Below are positions 25,974 to 33,364 of a stretch of DNA of 64,000 nucleotides, one piece after another. Below the pieces are notes generated by a model. The model saw nothing but the letters and a program-made list of their open reading frames with translations, made no database searches and was not told the origin of the DNA. Numbering within the stretch: position 1 is the stretch's first letter; each line of letters begins with the position of its first letter. Position numbers and translations under genes: made by a program. This stretch comes from Pseudomonas haemolytica (GTDB lineage: Bacteria > Pseudomonadota > Gammaproteobacteria > Pseudomonadales > Pseudomonadaceae), in assembly GCF_009659625.1 (NCBI RefSeq), contig NZ_VOIW01000005.1, positions 62,001 to 126,000 of the forward strand, read 5' to 3'.

Positions 25974-27457
25974 GAGGCAAGACTCAACAAGGCTTCCTGG
26001 GAAAGGGCGGTGTCGGTGCTGATGGTGATCAGCCGGCCGCCCTTGAATACGGCGATGCGATCGCTCAGGTGCAGCAGTTCCGGGGCTTCCGACGAGACCA
26101 CGATGGCGGCTCCCCCGGCCCGCACGAACTGGTCGAGCAGGTGGTAGATCTCCTGCTTGGCGCCTTCGTCGATGCCCCGTGTCGGCTCATCGCAAAGCAG
26201 GCACACAGGTTCCGTGGACAGGCATTTGGCGAGCACCACCTTCTGCTGGTTACCGCCGCTCATGGACGCCACCGGCAGTTCCAGGGAGCTGGTTTTGATT
26301 TGCAGGCGCTTGACCATGTCCTCAGCCAGTTGGGTTTCTTTGCGTGCGTTGATCAGCGACCAGCTCGACAAGCGCTTGTAGGCCGACAGTGCAATGTTCG
26401 ACAGGATGCTGCCGCTCAGCACCAGGCCGCTGTCCTTGCGGTCTTCGGTGACCAGCGACATGCCCGCGTCGATGGTGGCCTTGGGCAGCCCGATGGGCAT
26501 GGGCTTGCCTTGCAGGGTCACGCTGCCGGAATCCGCCACGGTCAGCCCGTAGATGCAATTGAGAAACTCACTGCGCCCGGAGCCCATCAGCCCATAGATG
26601 CCGAGGATCTCGCCGCGGCGCAGTTGCAGGCTGATGTCGTGGAACTCGCCGTTGCGGCTCAGGTTGTCGACTTGCAGGCAGGTGTCGGCGGCGCATTCGC
26701 GGCCGACCTTGTGGTCGATGCGCGTGAGTTCCTGGCCGACAATGCCGCGTACCAGGTGGTTGCGGTCGATATCGGCCATGCGCCCGCTTTCGACAAAGGC
26801 GCCGTCGCGGAAGATGCTGTAGTCATCGGCGATCTGCGCCAGTTCGCTCAAGCGATGGGACACATACACGATGCCGGCGCCACGCGCGGTGAGGCGGCGA
26901 ATGGCCTTGAACAGGGTCTCGGCCTCGCGCTCGCCGATGGCCGAGGTAGGCTCGTCCATGATCATCACCTGGCAGTCATGGCTGAACGCCTTGGCGATTT
27001 CCACCAGTTGGATCTGCGCCACGCTCAAGCGGTGCATGGGGCGGGTGGCGTCGACGTCGAACTCCAGGCTTTCCAACAGCTCGCGAGTGCGCCGGTAAAG
27101 GGCCTTGCTGTCGACGATGCAACCAGCGCGGCGCGGTTCGCGGCCCAGCCAGATGTTTTCGGCAACGGTCATGTAGGGGATGGGTTCCAGCTCCTGGGTG
27201 ATCATCGCGATCCCCGCTGCCAGGGCCTCACTGGGGCGGTTGAACTGCACCGGTGCGCCGTTGAGCACAATGGTGCCGGCGTCACGCTGGGTGATGCCCA
27301 TCAGGATGCTCAGGAAGGTCGACTTGCCGGCGCCATTGCCGCCGCACAGCGCGTGGACGCTGCCGGCCCGCAGAGAGAGGCGCCCGTCACGCAGGGCAGG
27401 TACCCCGGCGTAAGCCTTGGCGACGTGTTCAGCCTGGAGCAGTAATGGCGTGGCCAT
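25970..27457 (-). CDS. Sugar/polyol ABC transporter ATPase (RbsA-like, two ABC domains)
   Basis: A 495-residue tandem ATPase of the RbsA/MglA type. The first domain has Walker A GGNGAGKSTFLS and Walker B VMIMDEPTSAIGE. Its signature region RLSVAQIQLVEIAKAF lacks a canonical LSGGQ, as usual. The second domain has a degenerate Walker A (GLMGSGRSEFL) and a good signature MSGGNQQKVVLAKCL with LLCDEPTRGIDEG. The ATG at 27457 is preceded by GAGGA; an upstream in-frame start at 27502 would add 15 residues and is disfavoured. It is the first gene of the minus-strand operon, divergent from rpiB, with palindromic sites and a Crc-like motif in the gap. Confidence 0.93.
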   Translation of the reverse strand: MATPLLLQAEHVAKAYAGVPALRDGRLSLRAGSVHALCGGNGAGKSTFLSILMGITQRDAGTIVLNGAPVQFNRPSEALAAGIAMITQELEPIPYMTVAENIWLGREPRRAGCIVDSKALYRRTRELLESLEFDVDATRPMHRLSVAQIQLVEIAKAFSHDCQVMIMDEPTSAIGEREAETLFKAIRRLTARGAGIVYVSHRLSELAQIADDYSIFRDGAFVESGRMADIDRNHLVRGIVGQELTRIDHKVGRECAADTCLQVDNLSRNGEFHDISLQLRRGEILGIYGLMGSGRSEFLNCIYGLTVADSGSVTLQGKPMPIGLPKATIDAGMSLVTEDRKDSGLVLSGSILSNIALSAYKRLSSWSLINARKETQLAEDMVKRLQIKTSSLELPVASMSGGNQQKVVLAKCLSTEPVCLLCDEPTRGIDEGAKQEIYHLLDQFVRAGGAAIVVSSEAPELLHLSDRIAVFKGGRLITISTDTALSQEALLSLAS

Positions 27458-27479
27458 CGGCGTGTCCTCGTGCTGTGAA

Positions 27480-27487
27480 TTCTTATT
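27480..27487 (-). promoter_or_regulatory. Candidate Hfq/Crc target motif in the importer-operon leader
   Basis: The minus strand reads AATAAGAA, a match to AAnAAnAA, 22 bases upstream of the ATPase start codon. It would place the first gene of the operon under catabolite repression. Motif match only; an 8-base degenerate motif can occur by chance. Confidence 0.35.
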
Positions 27488-27511
27488 AGGTCGCACAGTC
27501 ATGTTTCGCTG

Positions 27512-27528
27512 TGATCATATGTGTATCA
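27512..27528. promoter_or_regulatory. Imperfect palindrome, candidate operator (importer side)
   Basis: TGATCATATGTGTATCA is an imperfect inverted repeat sharing the TGATCATATG core with the perfect palindrome at 27691. A further TGATCA is at 27539-27544. It lies 55 bases upstream of the ATPase start, in a position to act on the minus-strand promoter. The likely ligand-binding protein is the SorC-type regulator encoded at 28266. Confidence 0.5.
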
Positions 27529-27690
27529 AATGAAATTCTGATCAGTCAATCTCTTTCACTGAAAAGCGTTAATTCTCATCTTGAGTGGTAATAACGCCTG
27601 TTTAGGTAGCTTTGACTGGGAGGTCAGTTAAATCACGCTTGACATGAAGGGCATAATGATCGCGAAATGAATGAGAGAAATTTCATTGGT

Positions 27691-27704
27691 TGATCATATG
27701 ATCA
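27691..27704. promoter_or_regulatory. Perfect 14-bp palindrome, candidate operator (rpiB side)
   Basis: TGATCATATGATCA is a perfect palindrome 37 bases before the rpiB start, in the 283-base divergent gap. It repeats the core seen near the ATPase gene. Its position suggests that one regulator controls both divergent units. Confidence 0.6.
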
Positions 27705-27740
27705 GTCCTAATCAAGGTCAGGGCAGCGGAGCCAGACGCC

Positions 27741-28202
27741 ATGAACACACTTTTCCCGGTGGCTATCGGATGCGATGAAGCGGGTTTTGAGCTTAAAGAG
27801 CTGTTGAGGCGTCATATCGAGGCGCTGGGTTACCCGGTGACCGACTTCGGCACCCATTCCACTGCGCCGGTGCTTTACCCGGACATCGCCCTGGCGGTGG
27901 CCAATGCCATTAACGCCGGGCAGCAGCGCCTCGGCGTACTGGTGTGTGGCACCGGGATCGGCATGGCTATCTCGGCCAACAAGGTGCTGGGTATCCGTGC
28001 AGCCCAGGCCCATGACACCTATTCGGCGGAGCGGGCGCGCAAGAGCAACGATGCGCAGATCCTGTCCATCGGTGCGCGGGTGATCGGTGCGGAGCTGGCC
28101 AAGAGCATTGTCACTGCGTTCCTGGCCTCGGAGTTCGAGGCGGCGCGTTCCGGGGCCAAGGTCGAGCGCATCAACGCGATCGAGCGCGATGGGCATCAGT
28201 AG
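27741..28202 (+). CDS. rpiB: RpiB/LacAB-family sugar-phosphate isomerase
   Basis: A 153-residue isomerase. Markers: AIGCDEAGFELKE at the N-terminus, the catalytic-base Cys in GVLVCGTGIGMAISANKV, and ARKSNDAQILSIGARVIG. RpiB interconverts ribose 5-phosphate and ribulose 5-phosphate; close relatives act on erythrulose 4-phosphate/erythrose 4-phosphate in tetritol pathways. Here, divergent from a kinase-dehydrogenase-importer operon, it would turn the DhaKL product into erythrose 4-phosphate for the pentose phosphate pathway (inference). The regulator gene follows 63 bases later on the same strand. Confidence 0.88.
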   Translation: MNTLFPVAIGCDEAGFELKELLRRHIEALGYPVTDFGTHSTAPVLYPDIALAVANAINAGQQRLGVLVCGTGIGMAISANKVLGIRAAQAHDTYSAERARKSNDAQILSIGARVIGAELAKSIVTAFLASEFEAARSGAKVERINAIERDGHQ

Positions 28203-28265
28203 TGGACGGCACGGGGCAAGAGTCGGGAGAATGCGCCTTTGACGCCGAAACGGAAGCCCGTCCCC

Positions 28266-29246
28266 ATGAGTGACAGTACCCAGCGCATGGCCAGTGATAT
28301 CGATCAAATGACCGAAGTGGCGATGCTCTATTACCTTGAGAACGTCACTCAGGAAGCCATCGCCAAGCGCTTCGACCTGTCGCGGGCCAAAGTCAGCCGC
28401 CTGCTCAAGCGTGCGCGGGATGAAGGCATTGTCGAGGTGCGCGTGTTGCAGCACCCGGCGATGAACAACGAGCTGGAGCGTGCGCTGGTGGAGCGCTTCA
28501 AGCTCGACCGCGCTTTGATCGCCGTCGACCACAGTGACCCCGACACCCAGCGTTCGGCGGTCGCCAGCCTGGTGGCCAACTACCTGAACAAGACCCTGGG
28601 CGACGGCATGATCGTCGCCGTGGGCATGGGGCGTAACGTGGGTGCGGTGGCCGACAACGTCTTTCTGCCGGTGACGCGCAACTGCACATTTGTGTGTGCC
28701 ATCGGTGGTTCACTCAAGGCTGGCGAGTACATGAACCCCGACCATATCTGCCGGCGCCTGGCCATGCGCTTTGGCGGCGAGAGTGAAAGCCTGTACGCCC
28801 CGGCGCTGGTGGCCAACCCGGAACTGCGCGGGGTGTTGATCAATAACGATACGGTGCGTTCCACCCTCGACCGTGCGCGGCGTGCCGACATTGCCCTGAT
28901 CGGCATTGGCGACATGAGCGAAAACAGCAACATGGTACGCATGGGCTGGTTCTCACCCCAGGAAATCGCCCAGGCGCGCTTGTCCGGCACGGTGGGCGAC
29001 ATGATGGGCTATGACTTTATCGACATTCACGGCCAGCCGGCGGTCAACGCCATCCAGGGCCGAGTGATCGGGTTGACAGTGCAGGAACTGTTCCGTATCC
29101 CGGATGTGGTGGCGATTGCCAGTGAAAACACCAAGGCGGCGGCCACGTTGGGGGCATTGCGCTCGGGGGTGATCAATACGCTTGCGACGACCGTCACCAA
29201 TGCTCACACCATCCTGGCGCTGGACGACGCCACGCGTAAAACCTGA
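28266..29246 (+). CDS. SorC/DeoR-type sugar-binding transcriptional regulator
   Basis: A 326-residue regulator. An N-terminal helix-turn-helix (YYLENVTQEAIAKRFDLSRAKVSRLLKRARDEGIV) covers residues ~20-60. It is followed by the SorC sugar-phosphate-binding domain with VAVGMGRNVGAVADN and a C-terminal VINTLATTVTNAHTIL. The ATG at 28266 is preceded by GGAAG; the upstream TTG at 28239 is rejected. It is co-oriented with rpiB and probably controls both rpiB and the divergent importer/kinase operon through the TGATCA palindromes, with a phosphorylated tetrose as effector (inference). Confidence 0.9.
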   Translation: MSDSTQRMASDIDQMTEVAMLYYLENVTQEAIAKRFDLSRAKVSRLLKRARDEGIVEVRVLQHPAMNNELERALVERFKLDRALIAVDHSDPDTQRSAVASLVANYLNKTLGDGMIVAVGMGRNVGAVADNVFLPVTRNCTFVCAIGGSLKAGEYMNPDHICRRLAMRFGGESESLYAPALVANPELRGVLINNDTVRSTLDRARRADIALIGIGDMSENSNMVRMGWFSPQEIAQARLSGTVGDMMGYDFIDIHGQPAVNAIQGRVIGLTVQELFRIPDVVAIASENTKAAATLGALRSGVINTLATTVTNAHTILALDDATRKT

Positions 29247-29260
29247 CATCACACCATTCC

Positions 29261-29294
29261 AAATGTGGGAGGGGGCAAGCCCCCTCCCACATTG
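29261..29294. repeat. Single REP, near-perfect palindrome
   Basis: AATGTGGGAGGGGGC and GCCCCCTCCCACATT are perfect 15-base inverted copies around AA. It sits 15 bases after the regulator stop and could act as a transcription stop or mRNA 3' stabiliser for the rpiB unit. It belongs to the same REP family as the other copies. Confidence 0.9.
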
Positions 29295-29397
29295 GTTTTG
29301 CATAAGTCTGGGAGACAGGTTTTGTAATAATTTTGCTATGTGAGCAATTTGTATATTAACTGTACGCTTCAAGCCCTTTTGTTATTTCAGGACCTGC

Positions 29398-29517
29398 ATG
29401 AACACCCTCTCGGAGCCTCCCAGTCGTCTTTCCCCAAGGCACTTGCTGTCGTTGTTCCCGCTGAAGCACCCCGTATTTCGCCTGCTAACCTTGTCCCGGT
29501 CCACTGACCGCGCATAG
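29398..29517 (+). CDS. Candidate 39-codon leader peptide upstream of the TerC-CorC gene
   Basis: ATG at 29398, preceded by CAGGA at good spacing, opens a 39-codon frame ending TAG 29515-29517, 43 bases before the next gene. The peptide starts MNTLSEPPSRLSP and continues as a basic, hydrophobic stretch (HLLSLFPLKHPVFRLL). The Glu-Pro-Pro and Pro-rich start recalls leader peptides that make ribosomes pause, such as MgtL upstream of the Mg transporter gene mgtA. The main gene encodes a membrane protein with a CorC-type domain, so ion- or translation-dependent control is conceivable. No yybP-ykoY riboswitch core was recognised. The rest of the 314-base gap (29247-29560) holds a REP and AT-rich DNA. 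This is a prediction from one sequence. Confidence 0.4.
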   Translation: MNTLSEPPSRLSPRHLLSLFPLKHPVFRLLTLSRSTDRA

Positions 29518-29560
29518 CCGTGTCCGGCATTCTGAAAACTTGATTACAGAGATTCTATAA

Positions 29561-31129
29561 ATGGAATGGTTAGCGGATCCAACGGCCTGGCTCGGCCTGT
29601 TGACCTTGATTGTGCTGGAACTGGTGCTGGGTATCGACAACCTGGTGTTTATCGCGATCCTGGCGGACAAGTTGCCGCCGGAGCAGCGTGACCGTGCGCG
29701 GTTGATCGGTTTGTCCCTGGCGTTGCTGATGCGCCTGGGCCTGTTGGCGAGTATTTCCTGGTTGGTGACCCTCACCCAGCCGCTGTTCGAGGTGTTCGAC
29801 AAGAGCTTCTCCGGCCGTGACCTGATCATGCTGTTTGGTGGTGTGTTCCTGTTGTTCAAGGCCACCATGGAATTGCATGAGCGCCTCGAAGGCCATGTGG
29901 CCCAGCGCTCGGGCAATGTGGCCTATGCGATGTTCTGGCCGATCGTGGCGCAGATCGTGGTGCTCGACGCGGTGTTCTCCCTCGACGCGGTGATTACCGC
30001 TGTGGGCATGGTGGACGAGCTGGCGGTGATGATGATCGCGGTGATCGTGTCCATCGGCCTGATGATCGTGGCGAGCAAGCCGCTGACCCGCTTCGTCAAC
30101 GCGCACCCCACAGTGATCATGCTGTGCCTGGGCTTCCTGATGATGATCGGTTTCGCCCTGACCGCCGAAGGCTTGGGCTTCCATATTCCGAAGGGCTACC
30201 TGTACGCGGCCATTGGCTTCTCGATTTTGATCGAGCTGTTCAACCAGATTGCCCGCTCGCGTCGCAAGAAGTCGGCACAAGGTGTATTGCCGGTGCGTGA
30301 GCGTACCGCCCACGCGGTGATGCGCTTGTTGGGCGGCCGCAGCCTGGCGGTGGAGGAGGTGGGTGAAGACGTTGCCGATCTGCTGGGTGAGCCAGATGCC
30401 GCGCAGGGTCCGCTGTTTGACCGACGTGAGCGGGTGATGATCAGCGGTGTGTTGCAACTGGCCGAGCGGCCGATTCGCACCCTGATGACCCCGCGGGCCA
30501 AAGTTGACTGCATCGACCTGGCAGACGATCCCGACACCATCCGCCTGAAATTGATGCACTCGTCTTACTCACGCCTGCCGTTGATCCGCAACGGCGCGGT
30601 GGATGAGCCCTTGGGCTTCGTGCACAAGAAGGAACTGCTCAAGGAGTACCTGGCCGGCAACGAGCCGAACCTGGAACACCTGGCGCGCCGGGCGATCAAC
30701 CTGTTGGAAAGCTTTTCGATCCTCAATGCCCTGGAGCAGATGCGCCAGGAATCCACCCACATCGCCTTCGTGATCAACGAATTCGGGGATTTCATGGGCG
30801 TGTTGAGCATGACCGATATTCTTGAATCCATCGCCGGTGAATTGCCCGACGCCAGTGAGATCGAAGGGCCGGATATTGTCGAGGAGGGCGATGGCTTCCG
30901 TGCCAATGGTGCCCTGAACCTCAACCTGGTGCGTCAGCGCACGGGCTTCAAGGCTGCGGCGACCGAGGATTATCAAACCTTGGCGGGTTTGGTGATGAGC
31001 CTGCTCGACCGTCTGCCAGTGGTGGGCGATAGCCTGGAACATGAAGGCTGGCGCCTGACCGTGGCGGAAGTGGAGGAACGTCGGGTGACGCAGGTGCATT
31101 TGCGCCCTTGCGTGGGTCATAACGGCTGA
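29561..31129 (+). CDS. TerC-family membrane protein with CBS pair and CorC/HlyC domain
   Basis: A 522-residue protein with the YoaE/YegH layout. Residues ~1-230 are a TerC-type domain of about seven helices (VLELVLGIDNLVFIAILADKLP, then AVFSLDAVITAVGMVDEL, with the intramembrane Asp residues typical of this family). Residues ~300-420 are two CBS motifs (RTLMTPRAKVDCIDL, FVINEFGDFMGVLSMTDILESI). Residues ~435-520 are a CorC/HlyC transporter-associated domain (GFRANGALNLNLVRQRT...VGDSLEHEGWRLTVAEVEERRVTQV). It is probably an inner-membrane metal-ion exporter or sensor, perhaps for Mn or Mg. It is preceded by a possible leader ORF. Its last 182 bases are overlapped by an antisense thioredoxin-like gene. 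Confidence 0.9.
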   Translation: MEWLADPTAWLGLLTLIVLELVLGIDNLVFIAILADKLPPEQRDRARLIGLSLALLMRLGLLASISWLVTLTQPLFEVFDKSFSGRDLIMLFGGVFLLFKATMELHERLEGHVAQRSGNVAYAMFWPIVAQIVVLDAVFSLDAVITAVGMVDELAVMMIAVIVSIGLMIVASKPLTRFVNAHPTVIMLCLGFLMMIGFALTAEGLGFHIPKGYLYAAIGFSILIELFNQIARSRRKKSAQGVLPVRERTAHAVMRLLGGRSLAVEEVGEDVADLLGEPDAAQGPLFDRRERVMISGVLQLAERPIRTLMTPRAKVDCIDLADDPDTIRLKLMHSSYSRLPLIRNGAVDEPLGFVHKKELLKEYLAGNEPNLEHLARRAINLLESFSILNALEQMRQESTHIAFVINEFGDFMGVLSMTDILESIAGELPDASEIEGPDIVEEGDGFRANGALNLNLVRQRTGFKAAATEDYQTLAGLVMSLLDRLPVVGDSLEHEGWRLTVAEVEERRVTQVHLRPCVGHNG

Positions 31130-31439
31130 AGATGCCCTGCACAAACTGCTCCTGTTCTTCCGGGGGGCCGAAGCCTTTGAATTTTTCTACCAAGGCGCCA
31201 TTCAGGTAGATCAGCAGCGTCGGGGTACCTGTCACGTCAGGGTGCCTCGGCGTGTGCGCGCAATCGAGCACCAGGCTCACGACCCTGGGATGCTTCCAGG
31301 CGTGCAGTTCGAATAAGGGGCCTGCGTCCGCGCAAGCGGGGCAGTGCTCTGATACAAACAGAAGGAACACCGGGCGTGGTGTGTTCAGTACCCGTTCGAA
31401 CGCCTTGGCGTTGGAAATTCTGCTCGTGGCAATTCCCAT
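30948..31439 (-). CDS. Thioredoxin-like protein with proline-rich C-terminal tail
   Basis: A 163-residue protein. Residues 1-~105 are a thioredoxin fold with the redox motif SEHCPACADAG and the cis-Pro segment TGTPTLLIYLNG, followed by VEKFKGFGPPEEQEQFVQGIF. No signal peptide is evident, so it is predicted cytoplasmic. AAGGGAG precedes the ATG at 31439. The remaining ~55 residues are rich in Pro, Ser and Arg and are encoded entirely antisense to the end of the TerC-CorC gene, so the tail may be an overprinted extension past an ancestral stop. The function is unknown beyond a thiol-redox role. Confidence 0.78.
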   Translation of the reverse strand: MGIATSRISNAKAFERVLNTPRPVFLLFVSEHCPACADAGPLFELHAWKHPRVVSLVLDCAHTPRHPDVTGTPTLLIYLNGALVEKFKGFGPPEEQEQFVQGIFSRYDPRKGANAPASPDVPPLPPRSGASLHVPGYRPPLADGRAGSSPNPPRFDNPRSPQP

Positions 31440-31708
31440 GGTGATCTCCCTTCAGGCCGCGTTGGTTTTTGCCAACGCTAAGCCGGTGGCTCACCGCCGT
31501 CTACTGTCAACCTTCACAGGTCGGCCTCGGTCGCTGCATTCAGCGTGCAGTCAGTCCAAGGCGGTCAGTATGGGGGCGCAGTAACACCGTTGTGGGGCGT
31601 CGCGTAGCAAATCCAGTGCGCTGATGTACGGCACCGTTTATCTCTCCAATATCTATCTAGCTGATCCATAACGGATTTCTCTCCAGCATATTTTTCCGCA
31701 AGCACCTG

Positions 31709-31724
31709 TGGCACACTTTCTGCT
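31709..31724 (+). promoter_or_regulatory. Sigma-54 (-24/-12) promoter of the ABC importer operon
   Basis: TGGCACACTTTCTGCT matches the RpoN consensus TGGCACGnnnnTTGCW with the essential GG and GC at the correct 10-base spacing. A start near 31735 would give a leader of about 55 bases. RpoN control suits a nitrogen-containing substrate. Motif match only. Confidence 0.6.
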
Positions 31725-31749
31725 GTCTATTCCGTTGTTACATACCACG

Positions 31750-31765
31750 TTCCGGTATAGCGGAA
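31750..31765. promoter_or_regulatory. Candidate IclR-type operator
   Basis: TTCCGGTATAGCGGAA is a perfect 5-base inverted repeat with a 6-base spacer. It lies just downstream of the predicted start point of the sigma-54 promoter and 24 bases before the first gene. An IclR-family regulator (35381-36145) is encoded in the same cluster, so repression by it is plausible. Confidence 0.45.
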
Positions 31766-31789
31766 TACACAACTCCTGGAGTGCTTGTC

Positions 31790-32638
31790 ATGCATCACCG
31801 ACCTTCCGTGTTCAAAGCGTGTGTTTTTCTCTTCGCCGCATCGGCTTGCCTCGCCAGTGTTGTGCAGGCGGCGGACAGCAAGCTCGATAATGTGCTCAAA
31901 CGTGGGCATCTCATCGTAGGTACAGGCAGTACCAATGCGCCGTGGCACTTCCAGGGAGCGGATGGCAAGTTGCAGGGGTTTGATATCGACATCGGTCGCA
32001 TCGTGGCCAAGGGTTTGTTCAACGACCCGAGCAAGGTTGAATTTGTGGTGCAGTCTTCCGATGCACGTATTCCCAACCTGCTCACCGACAAGGTCGACAT
32101 GAGTTGCCAGTTCATCACCGTCACCGCCAGCCGTGCGCAGCAGGTGGCCTTTACCCTGCCGTATTACCGCGAAGGCGTTGGCCTGCTGCTGCCGAACAAC
32201 AGCCAGTACAAGGAAATCGAAGACCTGCAAGCGGCGGGCGATAACGTCACCGTGGCCGTGCTGCAAAACGTGTATGCCGAAGAACTGGTGCACCAGGCGC
32301 TGCCCAAGGCCAAGGTCGACCAGTACGACAGCGTCGACCTCATGTACCAGGCCGTGAACTCCGGTCGCGCCGATGCCGCTGCCACCGACCAGTCTTCGGT
32401 CAAATACCTGATGGTGCAGAACCCCGGCCGCTATCGCAGCCCGACCTACGCCTGGAGCCCGCAAACCTATGCGTGCGCGGTCAAGCGCGGCGACCAGGAC
32501 TGGCTGAACTTCGTCAACACCGCGCTGCACGAAGCCATGACCGGTGTGGAGTTCCCCACCTACAAAGCCTCGTTCAAGCAGTGGTTCGGCGTGGATCTGC
32601 CAGAGCCTGCAATTGGTTTTCCCGTGGAATTCAAGTGA
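31790..32638 (+). CDS. Polar amino-acid-type ABC periplasmic binding protein (predicted D-glucosaminate)
   Basis: A 282-residue binding protein of the SBP_bac_3 family. A signal peptide occupies residues 1-~28 (basic N-terminus, core FLFAASACLASVVQA, then ADSK). The mature protein begins LDNVLKRGHLIVGTGS, with QGFDIDIGRIVAKGL and IPNLLTDKVDMSCQFITVT as family marks. The ATG at 31790 is taken because CTGGAG precedes it; a GTG nine bases upstream is less likely. It leads an operon with two permeases, an ATPase, RidA, an amino-acid-type deaminase and KdgK, which suggests an amino sugar acid as substrate. The ligand is inferred. Confidence 0.88.
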   Translation: MHHRPSVFKACVFLFAASACLASVVQAADSKLDNVLKRGHLIVGTGSTNAPWHFQGADGKLQGFDIDIGRIVAKGLFNDPSKVEFVVQSSDARIPNLLTDKVDMSCQFITVTASRAQQVAFTLPYYREGVGLLLPNNSQYKEIEDLQAAGDNVTVAVLQNVYAEELVHQALPKAKVDQYDSVDLMYQAVNSGRADAAATDQSSVKYLMVQNPGRYRSPTYAWSPQTYACAVKRGDQDWLNFVNTALHEAMTGVEFPTYKASFKQWFGVDLPEPAIGFPVEFK

Positions 32639-32690
32639 TCCGGACCCACCGGGGCGTGCCTGAACACGCCCCACTCAGGTACTGCTGACC

Positions 32691-33353
32691 ATGAACTATC
32701 AGTTGAACTTTGCCGCCGTCTGGCGTGATTTCGACACCTTGCTGGCGGGGCTCGGCCTGGGCCTGCAGTTGGCCTTGCTGTCGATCGCCATCGGCTGCGT
32801 GATCGGCCTGCTGATGGCGTTTGCCATGCTGTCCAGGTACCGCGCATTGCGCATCTTTGCCTCGGTGTACGTGACGGTGGTGCGTAATACGCCGATCCTG
32901 GTGTTGATCCTGTTGATCTACTTCGCCTTGCCGTCGCTGGGGATTCGCCTGGACAAGATCCCTTCGTTCATCATCACCCTGTCGCTGTATGCCGGGGCGT
33001 ACCTGACCGAAGTGTTCCGCGCCGGGCTGTTGAATATTCCCAATGGCTTGCGTGAAGCCGGGTTGGCCATCGGCCTTGGCGAGTGGCGGATCCGCGCCTA
33101 TATCACCGTGCCGGTGATGCTGCGCAATGTGCTGCCGGCGCTGTCGAACAACTTTATCTCGCTGTTCAAGGACACCTCCCTGGCCGCTGCGATTGCGGTG
33201 CCGGAGCTGACCTATTACGCCCGCAAGATCAACGTCGAAAGCTACCGGGTGATTGAAACCTGGCTGGTCACGACCGCGCTCTACGTGGCCGCCTGTTACC
33301 TCATTGCCATGCTGCTGCGTTACCTGGAGCAGCGTCTGGCGATCCGTCGTTAA
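32691..33353 (+). CDS. ABC transporter permease 1 (polar amino acid type)
   Basis: A 220-residue HisM/GlnP-type inner-membrane permease with about five helices. The EAA loop that contacts the ATPase reads REAGLAIGLGEWRIRAYITV, and VRNTPILVLILLIYFALP is typical of the family. It pairs with the next permease as a heterodimer. It lies 52 bases after the binding-protein gene and 11 bases before the second permease. Confidence 0.93.
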   Translation: MNYQLNFAAVWRDFDTLLAGLGLGLQLALLSIAIGCVIGLLMAFAMLSRYRALRIFASVYVTVVRNTPILVLILLIYFALPSLGIRLDKIPSFIITLSLYAGAYLTEVFRAGLLNIPNGLREAGLAIGLGEWRIRAYITVPVMLRNVLPALSNNFISLFKDTSLAAAIAVPELTYYARKINVESYRVIETWLVTTALYVAACYLIAMLLRYLEQRLAIRR

Positions 33354-33364
33354 GGAGGGTTTCC

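Larger units (their letters stand above)
31440..31789. other. 350-base divergent intergenic region
   Basis: This gap separates the thioredoxin-like gene from the ABC importer operon. It holds a sigma-54-type promoter (31709-31724), an inverted repeat resembling an IclR operator (31750-31765) and CTGCA/TGCAG (31534-31538 and 31546-31550), a weak candidate for an activator site. No convincing ORF was seen. Confidence 0.6.

Noticed and set aside
26069..27445. 458-codon plus-strand open frame opposite the RbsA-like ATPase
   Set aside because: It is an antisense shadow; the minus strand has Walker and signature motifs.
29316..29560. yybP-ykoY type manganese riboswitch upstream of the TerC-family gene
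   Set aside because: The conserved core sequences of that riboswitch could not be recognised; a leader ORF explains more of the region.
31534..31550. NtrC binding site upstream of the ABC importer
   Set aside because: CTGCA-N7-TGCAG is shorter than the usual NtrC dyad and lacks the C/G flanks; kept only as a weak remark.
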